Positions 48,700-61,452 of a stretch of DNA of 64,000 nucleotides are shown piece by piece; position 1 is the first letter of the stretch; every line of letters starts with the position of its first letter. Source of the DNA: Tolypeutes matacus (taxonomy: Eukaryota > Chordata > Mammalia > Cingulata > Chlamyphoridae); contig JAKSZT010040190.1 of NCBI GenBank assembly GCA_026826555.1, positions 902,596-966,595 on the forward strand, given 5' to 3'. The notes beneath the pieces were generated by a model that saw only the letters and a program-made list of their open reading frames with translations, had not been told where the DNA came from and did no database searches. A program made the position numbers and the translations under genes.

Positions 48700-50479
48700 G
48701 AGGGGCTGTTCATGAATAATACTGAATTTTGAATAACTGTAAAAGACAAAGGTCTGTAATTTTAAAGATTGGGTAAGTTCAAGGGATATTCAGTGGTGAG
48801 TCTTTTCTGTAAGAGTTACATTTTAAACACGTCTAAAGATTTTTGGAATAAGAATGGTCTGCATTTCCACAGAAAACCTTTGCTATTGTCTTTCCTGGGA
48901 ATGTGATGGACAACCTCTTTGGTGCTTTTTTCAGAAGGTGGGAAATACTTATTAAACAGCATTATCTCTGGTGTGAAACTTATATTCTTGACAGTTTAGA
49001 AAGCTAAGCTCTAAAGAAAAGGAGCCTCTGACCTCGGGCAGCTTGCTATTCAGCTGTGGAGACCTATCTCAGGCCGTTTACTGTCAGGGTTAAACAGCCA
49101 TGCTCTGGCACCAGACTGACTAGGGTTAAGTTCTACCTTTCCATTTGTGAACTGTGGAACCTTGGCCAACTTATTTAAATGCCCCCGTGCCACAGTTTCC
49201 CTATCTATAAAAATAGGAGCGATAACAATACCCTACTTTGTGAAGAGTTTGAAGATTGGGATTGTTATGAAGATTAACTGAACACAAATTTGTAAAGCAT
49301 TTAACCATAGCTCTCAATAAATGTGCACTATGATTTACACAAGAGATAACATTACATTTGGATGAATATAGGTGGAATTGTAAGTATAAGTTAGAATTAA
49401 AATAGGATATTAAATGCCTCTGCTGACATTGTCACTGTCCTTTTCTCTAGAGTCAATTTTTTCAAGAAAATTCAGCTTAAAAGTATATTGTTCCTAAACC
49501 TTTGTCTTCTCACTTGGCATGTGAAGTTTATGATTTTAAAAAAGTAAAAGAAGTGTGTATGTATGCATGCGTGTGTCTATAAAATTTGTTTTTTTTATAT
49601 AGTTTAGAGACCATACCAAAAAAACTCTCTAAAATTCCTTGACTATTTCATTTGTGAGTAGAACTAGCAATAAACTAAATTCATATTATTTAGAATAGTG
49701 CTTATAACATTTTAGTATCCCTACAAATCACCTGGGATCTTGTTAAAATGAAAATTCTCATTCACAAGGTCAGAATGAAGCCCAAGAATCTGCATTTTTA
49801 ACAAGCTCCCAGGTGATGCTGCTGGTTTATGGACCACATTTTGAATAGCAAGGCCTCAGGCAGCTCTGATTATTGAGAAGCCAAGACATAGTTCCCTTCC
49901 AAGCCTTCTTTCACTTGCAACCTTCTGCATCATCATGTTATTCCACACTGAACTGCCCGCCCACCCTAAAAGGAGTGAAATGCCAGTGGAGTACAGTGGG
50001 CAGGTGTGCTGAGGTGGTTTTGGGGAACAAGGCAGGGTCCTCTGCCAGGCAAATTCAGCCAAATCTTTACCCAAGAAGACTGAACAGTACCTATAAATGT
50101 TTGCTTTTGAGAAAAGCTGCTGCTGCAGTGCTTCTTGCTCTTTCCCCCCACTCTTCCTCACGTGAGCCCCCAGGGAGAGGAAAGGCGCCATTGGCTGTTT
50201 AGGAGCACACTGTAGACCTGTCAATCCTCACCCCACACCTCCTTTGGGACTCATTGAGCTGCTCAGGACACAGAGACAAGGTCCCAGCTGAGGTGTCCTT
50301 ACGTAGGGTGCTACCACATGCCACACTGACCTTTAATACTGAAGCCTAGCTCAGCCTTTCTGTGACCCCAACCCCAGTGCTCATTCACCTCTACAGAAAG
50401 GCAAAGAAAAACTCACAGAGGAGAAAGTAGCCACAAAATAGAGGCCAAAGGGGTAAAGGAGAAAAGTAAAGGCCCTCAC
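48700..50479. other. Intergenic region between ZSCAN31 and an L1
   Basis: Apart from the MIR at about 49085-49330 I see no gene. The frames at 49856-50224 on both strands have no support. Confidence 0.4.
49085..49330 (+). repeat. MIR
   Basis: It shows 'ggcaccagactgactagggt', 'gaaccttggccaacttattt' and an end 'ctctcaataaatgtg'. It lies downstream of ZSCAN31. Confidence 0.75.
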
Positions 50480-51650
50480 CTATACAGTCAACTGGTTTTT
50501 GACAAACCTACCAAGCCCACACTAATGGGAAAAAACAGTCTCTTCAACAAATGGTGTTGGGAGAACTGGATATCTATAACCAAAGGAATGAAAGAGGACC
50601 CCTATCTCACCCCCTATACAAGAATCAACTCAAAATGGATCAAAGATCTAAATATAAAAGCCAAGACCATAAAACTACTAGAAGAAAATGTAGGGAAACA
50701 ACTTCAAGACCTTGTAGAAGGTGGTGGTTTCTTGGACCTTACACCCAAAGCACATGCAACAAAAGAAAAAGTAGATAAATGGGACCTCCTCAAAATTAAA
50801 CACTTTTGCACCTCACAGGACTTTGTCAGAAGGGTGAAAAGGCAGCCAACTCAATGGAAAAAAATATTTGGAAATCACATATCTGATAAGGGTTTAATAT
50901 CCAGGATATATAAAGAGATGTTACAGCTCAACAATAGAAAGACAAATGACCCAATTAAAAACTGGCCAAAGACTTGAATAGACATTTCTCTGAAGAAGAA
51001 ATACAAATGGCAAAAAAACACATGAAGAAATGCTCAACATCACTCATGATTAGGGAAATGCAAATCAAAACTACAATGAGATATCATTTCACACCTATCA
51101 GAATGGCCAGTATTAAAAAGACAGAGAACTACAAGTGTTGGAGAGGATGTGGAGAGATGGGAACACTTCTTCACTGTTGGTGGGAATGCAGGATGGTACA
51201 ACCACTATGGAGGACTGTTTGGCAGTTCCTAAAGAAGTTGAATATAGACTTGCCATGTGACCCTGCAATACCACTACTGGGTATATACCCAGAAGAACTG
51301 AAAGCAGTGACACGAACAGACATCTGCACACCGATGTTCATAGCAACATTATTCACCATTGCCAAAAGTTGGAAACAACCCAAGTGTCCATCAACAGATG
51401 AATAGATAAACAAACCATCATGTGGTCTACTCACACGATGGAATATTATACAGCTGTAAGAAGAAATGAAGTCTTAAAGCATATGGCAACATGGATGAAC
51501 CTGGAGGACATGTTGAGTGAAGCAAGCCAGACACAAAAGGACAAATACTGTATGAATGCATTACTATGAACCAAATATATTGTGTAATATATTGTTTGAT
51601 TTAAAAAAAAACACACACACCAAAAAAAGAAAAAAAAAATTTTCATGTTT
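50480..51650 (+). mobile_element. L1, 5'-truncated, 3' end with ORF2 C-terminus
   Basis: Two frames (50525-50977 and 50974-51405), offset by a shift, encode the C-terminal part of L1 ORF2. Typical parts are N-K-W-C-W-E-N-W, '[19 protein letters not shown]' and '[19 protein letters not shown]'. The 3' UTR ends 'gtaatatattgtttgattt' plus an A-rich tail. A second short copy of the same 3' end is at 59905-60120. The ORF2 frame is broken, so it is inactive. Confidence 0.93.
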
Positions 51651-51659
51651 CCATTACAT

Positions 51660-52690
51660 TTAATTGGGAAATGTAAAAAAAAAAAAAAAAAAAAAACGCA
51701 ATCTTAATTACACAGCCTTAAACAAAGAATGACAATAAGGGGTTCTTTCAGTACCCACAATGGCCCCCCTAAGATTCAGTGTTTATCTTCAGCACAATAT
51801 TTTCTGTCCTGATTTATCACCAACTCTCTTCTGCTGGCTTCTTGTTTACGCTAGTCATGAAACTAGAAAAATTCCTTCTAGGCTGGTGTTTCATCTTTGT
51901 CTGAGGAATCGAGGTTGTCTTCTCACTGTCTTAAAATTGTCTGTAATTCCCTCTGTGGCTCTATACCACTTTTTCAGCAGGTAATTTATTAAATCCTTTT
52001 ATAACTTACTGTGTGTGTGCAAGACCATGAGGCTGCTGGGTAGTCTGTCTTTGTGTGGCTTCTTCATCTCCTTAGCTGCTTTGGTCAAGGGCCTCTGGAT
52101 GCCTCCAGTTCATCTGATCAACTTGCCCTTCTTTACTTCTTAGCAGTTTCTCTTCATCATGCCCTTTTATGTCGTCAGTAGGCCCATAATCTCCTCCTCT
52201 GCCTTTTTTACCTGTCACCACTACAGGTCGCTCCTACTTGGCACCTCTCCTGACATCAGACCACTCTCATCCCTGACCATAGCCCAGGTCTTTCCCTACA
52301 GCATTCTTCAGTAGCCCCTTTCCCATGGCTGCCAAGTACCAAGCCCATGCTGGTGTCCTCTCTTCATCTTCATAACGGTTATCTCCAGACGTTCAGATTA
52401 TTTAGATCATTCTTACCTCATGGATTCTGTTTCAATTTTGGACTATGGATTCAGTGCCACTCTATGGCTATTACACCACTGCCTGCATTTTGAAAATGAC
52501 ATTCTCTAGAGACAATTACAAAAAAAAGGGCAGGATTTAATTCTTTAAATGCACAAAGTAAACAAATTATTTCCCATATGTGACACCAAAATTAGACACT
52601 GGAAAAAAGTACCAACTGGAGTTCAACATTTTCACAGGTAATTCTTAACATACATGCTATAATAGTCTTTGAAACTCTCTATATAAATGT
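51660..52690. other. Stretch downstream of PGBD1
   Basis: I see no gene. It may be partly PGBD1 3' UTR or flank. Confidence 0.35.
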
Positions 52691-52696
52691 TTTATT
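52691..52696 (-). terminator. PGBD1: Candidate PGBD1 poly(A) signal
   Basis: AATAAA on the minus strand, 109 bp after the PGBD1 stop codon. Confidence 0.45.
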
Positions 52697-52804
52697 AAAA
52701 AAAAAAAGTTATTTCATTACATACATCAGGTTTGCTTTGGACGAGTACAGTCTAATGGGTAGCTGTGTCTTGTTAATGCCTGCATTGTGTCCATGTTATC
52801 TGCA

Positions 52805-54365
52805 TTAATTTAACAGACTGGCATTGTGCTCCAAGTAGAAATGTGCAACACATCTTCGAAAATCCAAGAGGTCTAGAGAGGCACCTGGGTTACAGGCTCT
52901 GTGTAGCTGCCATGCATTGTTCAGGGCTACGTCAATCATGTAGTTCACCAAAAGCGAGTACCATTTCTTGCTTCTTATTCTCACCCTGTATTTGGAAATG
53001 ATTTGATCCATTTTAGCCACACCACCCCTGCATTCACCATACAATTTCACTATGGATGGTTGATTTATTGGAAAGAGCTCCTCATCATTGGCAAAACAGC
53101 AGCTTATTTCATTTACAGGTTCTATGCCTACAGCATTGGAGCACAGAGTGACAATGCCATCACCATGCCAACGACACAAAATTATCTCATCATTTTCTTC
53201 CACTTGGAAATCAAAATGCCCCTTCTTCATTTTTTTCATATGTTCTGTAGGCATAAGGGGACATTTTTCACTCCTGTTCTCACGAATTGTTCCAGTTGCC
53301 CTTACCCCCTTCTTCTTCAAGGCTGACACCAATTTGACGCTTGTAAAGAAGCTATCAAAACACAGGTGATAGGGATACTGACCTTTCTCTAGAAGAACAT
53401 CAGCAAAGTTCATCACTAGATTTCCACCTAAACCAAGGTCAAAACTCTTATCTGCCTTCACAGTTGATTCTTCTTGATAGGGCTCAAACCAAACCAGATA
53501 ACCCTGTGTGGTTGTACCACACCAAATTTTATAGCCAATTCTAATAGGCTTTCCATTCAGGAATTGGCCACCGTCAAAGCATTCACACATTGACTTATCA
53601 AAGCAATAATATTCTTCTAGGGGAGCATACAAGAGGAAATTTTTATTCATTTGCTTTATGAGAGGCCTCAATTTTGTAAACTTATCCTTTTGATCTAGGC
53701 AGCTATTATCTGCAAAATGTAGATATGAGAAAATTAATTCAAATCTGTCCCTTCTAATTGCATTTCTGACCAGGTTCTGGTTGTTATCAGAGATTTCCCA
53801 ATACATTCCCCTTCTGGGGTGCCTCACAATTCCACTGAAAAGCAGGACACCAAATACACACTTCATTTCCTGAACTGTGACATCCAAGGTTACATTTTTC
53901 TGAGAAGCATAAATATTGGTTTCACTGACAATCAAGTTAAATGTTTCATCATCAAAAAATAATTCAAAGAGCTCTACTGGGTTCAGCTTTTCACTCTTGA
54001 GATTCAGAAGTCCAGAATCCAGTGCTAACCAGTTTGGAAAGTTGGGTTTAATGTCTCTTCTGGTCCAGTTCTTCTCTGGGACACTTGACACCTTCAGCTT
54101 CTTCTGAGCTGCCTGGGTCTCCTGCTCGTTATCTTCCTCTGCATCTGAGTCACCAGAAAATGCGAGGCCTTGGAGCAGCTCACTCACTCGAGCTTTGTCT
54201 CTTTTTCTCCCTTTGCGGGTAATGTCTCCTGCAGCATATTCCAGGGATAAGATGTGCATCCTGGCCCACAAGTCACTAGGGTGAGGATCCTTCAAAGTGT
54301 TCAGATGTGCAACTGCCCTTTCAGAAGGGAAAGAAGTATTGCAAGGCACCTGGGGTGCACAATCT
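52805..54365 (-). CDS. PGBD1: PGBD1 last exon: piggyBac-derived transposase domain
   Basis: The exon follows acceptor 'ttttatctttcag' at 54366 and runs open for about 520 codons to a TAA at 52805. It starts D-C-A-P-Q-V-P and contains 'AHLNTLKDPHPSDLWARMHI', 'EEYYCFDKSMCECFDG', 'PYHLCFDSFFTSVKL' and 'RGGVAKMDQIISKYRVRIRS'. This is the domesticated piggyBac transposase of PGBD1, very close to the human protein as I remember it. Of the three catalytic aspartates of piggyBac, the first (53597-53599) and second (53354-53356) are kept. The third is alanine (53015-53017) although the nearby Asp of M-D-Q remains. No cysteine-rich tail follows. The protein should bind DNA or chromatin rather than transpose. 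The frame upstream to 54433 is intronic. A Met at about 54259-54257 could serve as an internal start. Confidence 0.95.
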
Positions 54366-54439
54366 CTGAAAGATAAAAGAAAATGTGCTATAAAAATCCT
54401 GATTTGTTCTGTCATGCATGATAAGCCCTCCATAGCCTA

Positions 54440-56600
54440 AGCCATCTTTTGGGGGGATTACTTACTTTTCCCTCCTCATGTTCCCAAAGGGAGGATTTTA
54501 GCTAGACTTAGCATTTCTGGTCTCCCTCTTCATCTGTCACTCATTCCTCATGATTCATCTAATTGTTGAATCTGGGAGATGGAACTGGGCATCCTTAGGA
54601 GATTCTCTGCTCCTTTTACCCAAGTTGTGAAAGGCAAACCTATGCCAGGGGAGGTCTAAGGCACTCCAGCTCTGCCAGTGCAAGCCCATTTAGCTCTGCC
54701 TTTGCCTCTACCCTCTCTAGCTTGTTGGTCATAAAGCTGAGGTTTTCAGCACCAACTGTTTGATGCTTGTGTGTCTGTTAATTGGTTCTGAACTCGGACA
54801 AGGAAGAGAGTTGTTATTTACTAGGCCCCCTCACAGAATTTCTGAAGATAGGATTTAGCCTCTCCTAGTTGTACACTTTTGTGGTGGGCATGGTGCTTGA
54901 ACTGATTTTTATGGGGTTCAAAATAAGAAAATTGAATAATACCAAATGTTGAAGGGGATGTGGAGATAAATGAACCCTCCTTTACTGCTGTGGAAGTGTA
55001 GATGGTACAGTCTTTCCCGAATTCTGTTTAGCACTGAATTAAATTTAGTATAAGCACATCCTATGACCCAGCAATTCTGTTCCTGGGTATTTATCCCAAA
55101 GAAATGCTCACACAGGGGCAGGCTTGAGGATGTTCACTGTAGCACTGTTCATGCTGGTGGGGAGGTGGAGGGAGTCTGAGTCAGCATCTTTGGGGACACT
55201 GAGGCAAAAAAACATGGAAACATGTCACAGAGCATTATGCAACAGTTATAAACCAAGGAATAAATGCATACACAGAGATATAAATGGATCTTAAAACATT
55301 ATGCTGAGTGAAAGACTAAAACAACAATATTCATACTATTTTTAAAAATTTAAAACACATGCACACAAAAGAGCATATTTTATATAACTACATATTAATA
55401 ATAGATACACATTAAATCCAGCATGGTAGGGGAAGGGCATGGGAGTGGGCAATGGGTAAAAGAGTGACATAAGGAAGTGTGTGGGGGTAGCTGGATCTTT
55501 GACAAGGTTGAGCGGCTGCACCAAACATAAACAGACTACCTTCAGAACTGTTACATGAAACAATGACATGTCTGCTGTTGAGGCACTCTTAGTTACGGTT
55601 TCATTTACCTGATGCTGAATGCATCCAGCAGGCAAAATAACAGATTCCCATTCTCCAGTTATTACTCTGCACTAAGTCACTGAGTGTTCTTTCTCTTCCT
55701 TTAGCTGAACTTGATTCAGGCCATACTAGGTTTATGAAAAATTTCACTTCTCTTAAGCTTCAAGATACTTCTATTTTAGCTGGGATTTAGCTCTGTTTCC
55801 CCAACACAAATTATTGCAAATAAGGAGAATCCCCACCTGCCCTGCTCTTCAGCCTAATTGTCCCACCTTGTTTCTTTTCCCCTTCTCAACTCTGAGGAAT
55901 TAATGCTCTCACAAGAAGGCAACCCTCTCCTTGAGATTTGTCCCCCCTTTCTCCTTCAGAAGTATCTATGTTATGCATTCATTCATTGCTATAACCAATA
56001 CTTATTCAGCATGTATCTTTAAATTTCTTTTTCTTCATTTTGACCTTTTCCTTGTTCAGGTGTTTCCTGAATAAAGGTTGAAAATACCCTACTTGTCCCC
56101 TTCCAGCTTTGATGAAATTGCTTTCTTAACTGTCATGGCAGTCTAAATTCTCTGCCTTCTGTCTTTTCTATATACAGCTCCATAGAAACATAATGGATCC
56201 TAGGGAAGATTGATCAGGTGGGGTGGACTGGGTCAGAACAGGCTTCTTAGAAACAAAGAAGGCATGTGCTCCAAATACAATCTTTTATATAATTACTGCA
56301 TACTGACAGGTCACCTTCTTGGCATGGGGCCTCCTATGACCATAAAGGTGAGAGTGGCACTCTTCCTGTATTATCCCAGGGAAGCAGGCTTTTGACCAAC
56401 TGGTGCCTCTTGATCCCATTTCAATTTCTTCTTATATCTGCAGGATCCACTCCACTCTGGACCATGCATACTCACCTGCTGGGTATTCTCGTGGCCTCCC
56501 GACCTGGTTCCATTTCTTTGGAAGTTTCTTGCTTTGCATTAAACAATACATCTTTAATCAAAAATTCTTCGGCTGAAATAAATCAAAAATTGAAATGGGC
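54440..56600. other. PGBD1 intron part: old L1 and unassigned sequence
   Basis: About 54900-55350 is an old L1 ORF2 3' part ('cctatgacccagcaattctg', 'gggtatttatcccaaagaaa'). The rest, 55640-56600, is not recognised. A missing PGBD1 exon may lie here or in 58560-59230. Confidence 0.5.
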
Positions 56601-56605
56601 TTAGA

Positions 56606-58555
56606 GGGAAGATGGTGTCAGAATAGGTAGACAGGGCTCAACTCTCTTACAAAAACAATGGAGGAAGAGCAAAAAGCTGTCTGACAGAGCTGTTTTGAAG
56701 TTCTGCAGACCAGGAGAGTGCTGCACACTGTCCAGAAGGGTGAGGGACAGAGACGAAGAAGCCAAAACGAAAACCATGAGTTACTAGCCCCCATGTCCGG
56801 AAATGGCACCCACGCCCTACCCTCAAGACAAACACGGGAAAACCTCTTGGCTCACTGCAGCCAAATGAGAGGGGAACAGACGTCTTCTTCCCTGGGAAGA
56901 GGGAGGGTGTGGCAAAGGGCAGAGAGTGATTTCTCTTCAGTGAGTTTGGGCAGCAGAACCCACTTGGAATTTCTGCCCTGGCCAAACCAGAATCACAGGC
57001 AAGTGGAGGTTGAAAGAGACACTTCAGTGGAAAAAGTTGCAAAAGAGCGCCATCGCTAGCAGACTAGGAAGCTGCAGGAAGAAAACAACTTTTTTTTGGT
57101 CATCTCTCATGTCCTAGACCCCTTGGATCTGGTCTGTGCCATTAGTGGGTCCCTGGTCCTGTTTTGATAACATAAGCTGGGCAATTTTAAAGGCTTAGAA
57201 TGAGCTGAACCAAAAATCAAAGAAGAGAACAACAACAATAACAACAAAAAATCAAAGAAGAGCCGTGAAACAAAACCACTAGGCAAGAGAGAGAAGCTGA
57301 CTGTCAGTAAAGTCACCAACATAATCAGATGCCTAGATATCAGCAAAAAATTAAAGCCATACTAAGAAACAGGAAGAGATGGCCCAGCCAAATGAACAAA
57401 CCAAAAACCATGATAAGACACAGGATATAAGACAACTAATCAATGATAATCACCTGAATTTCCTAAATCAATTTAAGGACTTGAAGGAAAATATGGCTAA
57501 AGAGATAAAGGATATGAAGAAGACACTGGGTGAGCATAAAGAACAATTTGAAAGCCTACAAAGAAAAGTAACAGCTTATGGGAATGGAAGACACAATGAA
57601 TGAGAATAAAAATACATCAGAGGAAAAGGAAACATACTAAGTGAATGAAACTAGACAAAAAGTACTACATATGGTTTCACTCCATTTATACAAACTATAA
57701 ATACAAATAAATTAGAGAGATGTAAACAAAATAGCAGTTATGTATGGCAGAGAAATGATAGATTGAGAGGTGATTATTAAAGGGTAGAAGTTTTTTGTGC
57801 TTGTTTTTTTGTTTATTATTATTGGAGTAATTAAAATGCTCTAATATTGATTGAAGTGATGATTATACCAAACACCACTGATTGCACATTTTGGATGGAT
57901 TACATGCTTTATGTATCAATAAAACTGATTTCAAAAAAATACAGTAGAGGCACATAAGAGCAGATTTGAAATGGCAGGAGAATGAATAAGTGCAGTTGAG
58001 GACAGAGCATCTGAACTTGAAAAAAGAACATACAGAAATGACAAATACCAGAGATAAAACAGCAAGAGAAAAGCAATAACCACATACAAAGGAAGCTCAA
58101 TAAGACTATGTGCCAATCTCTCATCAGAAACCACAGAGGCAAGAAGGCAGTGGTATGGTGTATGTAAGGTACTGAAAGAGAAAAACTGTTAGCCAAGAAT
58201 TCTTTATCCACCAAAACTGTCCTTCAAAAATGAGGATGAGTCTGAAAGTCTTCACAGACAAACAAACACTGAGAGAGTATGTTACCAAAAAAAACTGGAT
58301 TTACCAGAGATATTAAAGGGAGTGCTGCAGCCTGAAAGGAAAAGACAAGGGCGAGAGACTTGGAGAAGAGTAAGAGTAACTTAAAGGGTAAAAGGACAGA
58401 CAATAGTAACATAGGACAATGGAAAGGAAAGCCAAAGTATAAAATGGACAAAGTAAGTAATGCCTTTATAGTAATAACATTGAACATTAATGGATTGAAC
58501 TTCCCAATCAAAAGACACAGATTCTCAGAATGGATTAAAAAAAAAAAAAAAAAGA
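56606..58555 (+). mobile_element. L1 with 5' end, ORF1 start and ORF2 start
   Basis: It starts 'gggaagatggtgtcagaata', a typical L1 5' end. An ORF1-like frame begins at 57379 (M-A-Q-P-N-E-Q-T-K and a lysine/glutamate-rich coiled-coil-like part). A separate short L1 3' end with AATAAA and poly-A is inserted at about 57625-57947. An ORF2 start ('ITLNINGLNFPIKRHRFSEW') ends in an A-run at about 58540. Confidence 0.8.
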
Positions 58556-59231
58556 AATGAAATGTCATCTAGTCCCTGAATTTAGGGGAAAAATAACAGC
58601 CTCCAAGATAGGAACAGGATGACACACCCCACCCCCAATTATATATAACACACACACATACACATAGAAACAAAAACACAAATCAAGAGATGTCCCAGGA
58701 GTGCAGTCTCCGCAAACCTACAAAATGCGCCACAATACGGGAAGATCAACTGGGGCACCAGGGCCCAGATGGGAAGAGGGTCCAACAGGACACAGCACCT
58801 TTGGGGAAGATTATACACAGATGGCAGCATTCTCTGAAAATGCAGAGAACTTCCTCTGAAGTGAAGAAGGGACCAGGCAGAATACATGAGGCTCCTAAGT
58901 ATGAAGGGATGTCTGAAAATGGCAAAGTTATATGGAACCCTAAATAGGAAAGAGAAAGAGAAGGAAGAACCACTGAGAGAATCAAGGAATATGGGGGAAT
59001 GATGAAAGAAGATAAAGACAAGCATCACCAACGGGATGATTAGCCAGAGAAAAAGATAATGTGATTAGGAAGGATGTAAAGTGATGAGGACTAACAAAAG
59101 TCTGGAGGCAGAAGCCAGAAAAATAAGAATAAGGGGAAGAGAGGGTGAGGGTCTACAGGCAACGTGGGCTCACAAGGGCCAAGGCAGGACTCGTGATGGG
59201 AGAAGGTGAGTGCAGACAGGGGACTGGCCAC
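58556..59231. other. PGBD1 intron part, no exon recognised
   Basis: It is purine-rich with a short (CA)n tract around 58647-58665. The open frames at 58639-59031 match nothing I know. Confidence 0.35.
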
Positions 59232-59355
59232 AAATTTGTCCTTATTCCTGCGAATAAGCTGAGTTCCTATAGAGGTCCCTCGGAGCCAGACCCAGAGGTG
59301 GCCGCTCCTCTGGGGCAAGGGACTTGGCTGCTGCTTTCTCGGTCTTCACCACTGT
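59232..59355 (-). CDS. PGBD1: PGBD1 KRAB-like exon with an in-frame stop
   Basis: After acceptor 'tattgtcttttcag' the minus strand reads T-V-V-K-T-E, later P-L-G-L-A-P-R-D-L-Y-R-N-S-A. This matches the KRAB-like exon of human PGBD1 as I remember it and keeps the L-Y-R motif typical of KRAB boxes. After 37 codons TAA appears at 59242-59244. The family's usual exon length of 124 nt would end exactly at a GT (59231-59230), but the junction 'TTTgtggcc' is a weak donor. Thus the exon seems broken, or is skipped or spliced elsewhere. The SCAN exons must lie beyond the right edge, and the small exon between this one and the last was not found. Confidence 0.6.
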
Positions 59356-59359
59356 CTGA

Positions 59360-59904
59360 AAAGACAATAAGTGACCTCTCAGTTTTTAGTATAGTAAGGA
59401 AAAGGAGTGAAGGGTGTTGAATACCACACTGTAGACCAGGCCTCAGGGGCTTTCCGTGAAGTTGTAGAAAGCTTTTCAGTTATAACAATGATGGCCAACA
59501 CCAGCTCCTGCCAATGCCATTTAGAATGTGAGGCCAAAGATGCTAGATACCCTACAATGAGTGGGAAGGTCCCACCCTGCAAAGAATTGTCCCACATCCT
59601 GCACAACTTTCAAGGATGATACTGAACACCCCAGTAATTTAGGAGAATCTTATGGAGAAGGAAGTTTATATGGAATAAAAACATTGTCTCAAAAGTGTTG
59701 ATTAATTTAATCATTTGGATCATTCTACTCATTGTTTTATAGTGTTTCCTACTATGTATTTGGTTGAAGAGCATTTCAATGCAATATTGCAGTTGAATAT
59801 AGCAAATACACAGTGAAGGAGTTTTGAGACACCTTTTAACAACTGGGAACCTAATGTAAATGCAGAGAGCTCACTAAATTTCATTAATAAATGTTGTTTT
59901 AACA
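59360..59904. other. PGBD1 intron part, nothing recognised
   Basis: The frames on both strands at 59379-59619 do not resemble the SCAN or linker exons of PGBD1. Confidence 0.35.
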
Positions 59905-60120
59905 GAGGAATGGATAAACAAACTGTGGTCGATTTACACGATGGAATATTATGCAGCTGTAAGAAGAAATGAGGTCATAAAGCATATGACAACATGGATG
60001 AACCTGGAGGACATTATGTTGAGTGAAGCAAGCCAGACACAAAAGGACAAATACTGTATGAATGCATTACTATGAACCAAATATATTGTGTAATATATTG
60101 TTTGATTAAAAAAAAATAAA
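59905..60120 (+). mobile_element. L1 3' end, short copy
   Basis: It is the same family as the 3' end at 51400-51610: 'atggaatattatgcagctgt', 'gaagcaagccagacacaaaa', 'gtaatatattgtttgatt' and a poly-A tail. Confidence 0.9.
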
Positions 60121-60299
60121 TTAATTAAAAAAAATTTTTTTTGTTGCTACAATATAATCTAAATGGATTAAAAATTAAATTGATTTTTCAGTGAGATAGA
60201 ATTCAAATACCATAAAACTCACCCTTCTAATGTTAAAAAAAAAAAAAAAATTCAAATCTAGCGCAGTGATATCAAGGTTGGAAAAATTATGCACTGCAA

Positions 60300-61440
60300 T
60301 TATTTATTTATTTTGTGGGTTGCCTATGGTTTTCTATCTTTGTCTGACACACACCCAAAAGATCTACCACATGGTTTTTCGTTAGCCTCTTGATTTCCTG
60401 TATCATTTTCCAATCTACTCTCTCCTTCCTGCTGCCTGAAGGGGGAACGCAGTCCAGTTGTGGATCACTGCTTTCAATTAGATACTTTGGATCACCAGGG
60501 TCCTGGCTCTGAAGGTGGCCACTGTTCCAGCCCTGCTCAGACAAAGGCGACAGAGGAGATTTAAAGACATTACACCTCCCCAGCGCTGTGGGGGACAGTT
60601 AAAGGGCTGCATTTGCTGGACAGGTGCTGAAACAAGAAAGCACAGCCTAGAGGAGCCATGGAAGAAGCTCCTGGCACTCTTGCTGGCTCTGCCTTCATCT
60701 CCTTCCCAGGGCAGTTTGGAGCCATCCAGCACTCCCTTTGTGGGTCCCTGGTTTTGTTCCGGCTGGGAAATACTGACTTGGGAATCTCCTCTCCAGCATG
60801 CCCGCCTACCCGAATTTGCCCTCCAGGCAAAAGCAGGTTGAGACAAAAATAGCAGTGTAAGAAACAATTGAGGCGTGTGGCCAGGGCCAAAGGCTTAGAT
60901 GCTCCAAGCCCTGCAGTGAAGCACCCTGGAGAAGGAGAAGGTTTGTTTCCTGGGAAACAGGGGGCATTCAAACTTCTGTAAACAGGAGAAATCCTAAGGA
61001 CTCTAGCAACCACAAGCCCAGGACAGGTCCAGAAAACACAGGGAAGACCCCACACTTTGAATTCACCTTGGGCTGACCTGCCTGATTGGAGGGCTGAACT
61101 CTGATGGAAAGCACCAGCCAAGCAAAGCCAATTTGCAAAGATGGTGACAGGTGTTTTTTGCTTAGGTTTCCTTGGTTTTGTTTGCTACTGACACTCAAAA
61201 AAATCTCTGTCATATCACTAGCTGGATATAAACTCAAGAAACAAACATCTCAGGGAACAAATAAATGCCAGAGTTAAATTTTTAAAATATTAAATTTTAC
61301 AGTGTACAAAAATGATTACAAGACAAAGAAAGAAACAGGAAATGATGGTCCATCCAAAGGACAGGATAAAAATACAGAAACACCAACAAAGAAGACCAGA
61401 CTGGACATATCAAACAAAGACTTTTAAAAAATGATTTTCA
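60300..61440 (+). mobile_element. L1 5' UTR, left half, interrupted by the HMGN1 copy
   Basis: It contains 'gggacagttaaagggctgca' and 'gggtccctggttttgttcc', which recur with changes at 63380-63545. It ends in 'tttcaatatgctcaagg' at the HMGN1 insertion and resumes at 62661. Confidence 0.75.
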
Positions 61441-61452
61441 ATATGCTCAAGG

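Noticed and set aside
50525..51405. Two open frames of 150 and 143 codons as cellular genes
   Set aside because: They are the frameshifted C-terminal part of L1 ORF2.
56380..56450. Missing small exon of PGBD1 between the KRAB-like and transposase exons
   Set aside because: The minus strand shows a short glutamate-rich likeness, but with a stop and without clear splice sites. The match is too weak to claim.
57379..57603. 74-codon charged open frame as a small gene
   Set aside because: It is an L1 ORF1 start directly after an L1 5' UTR.
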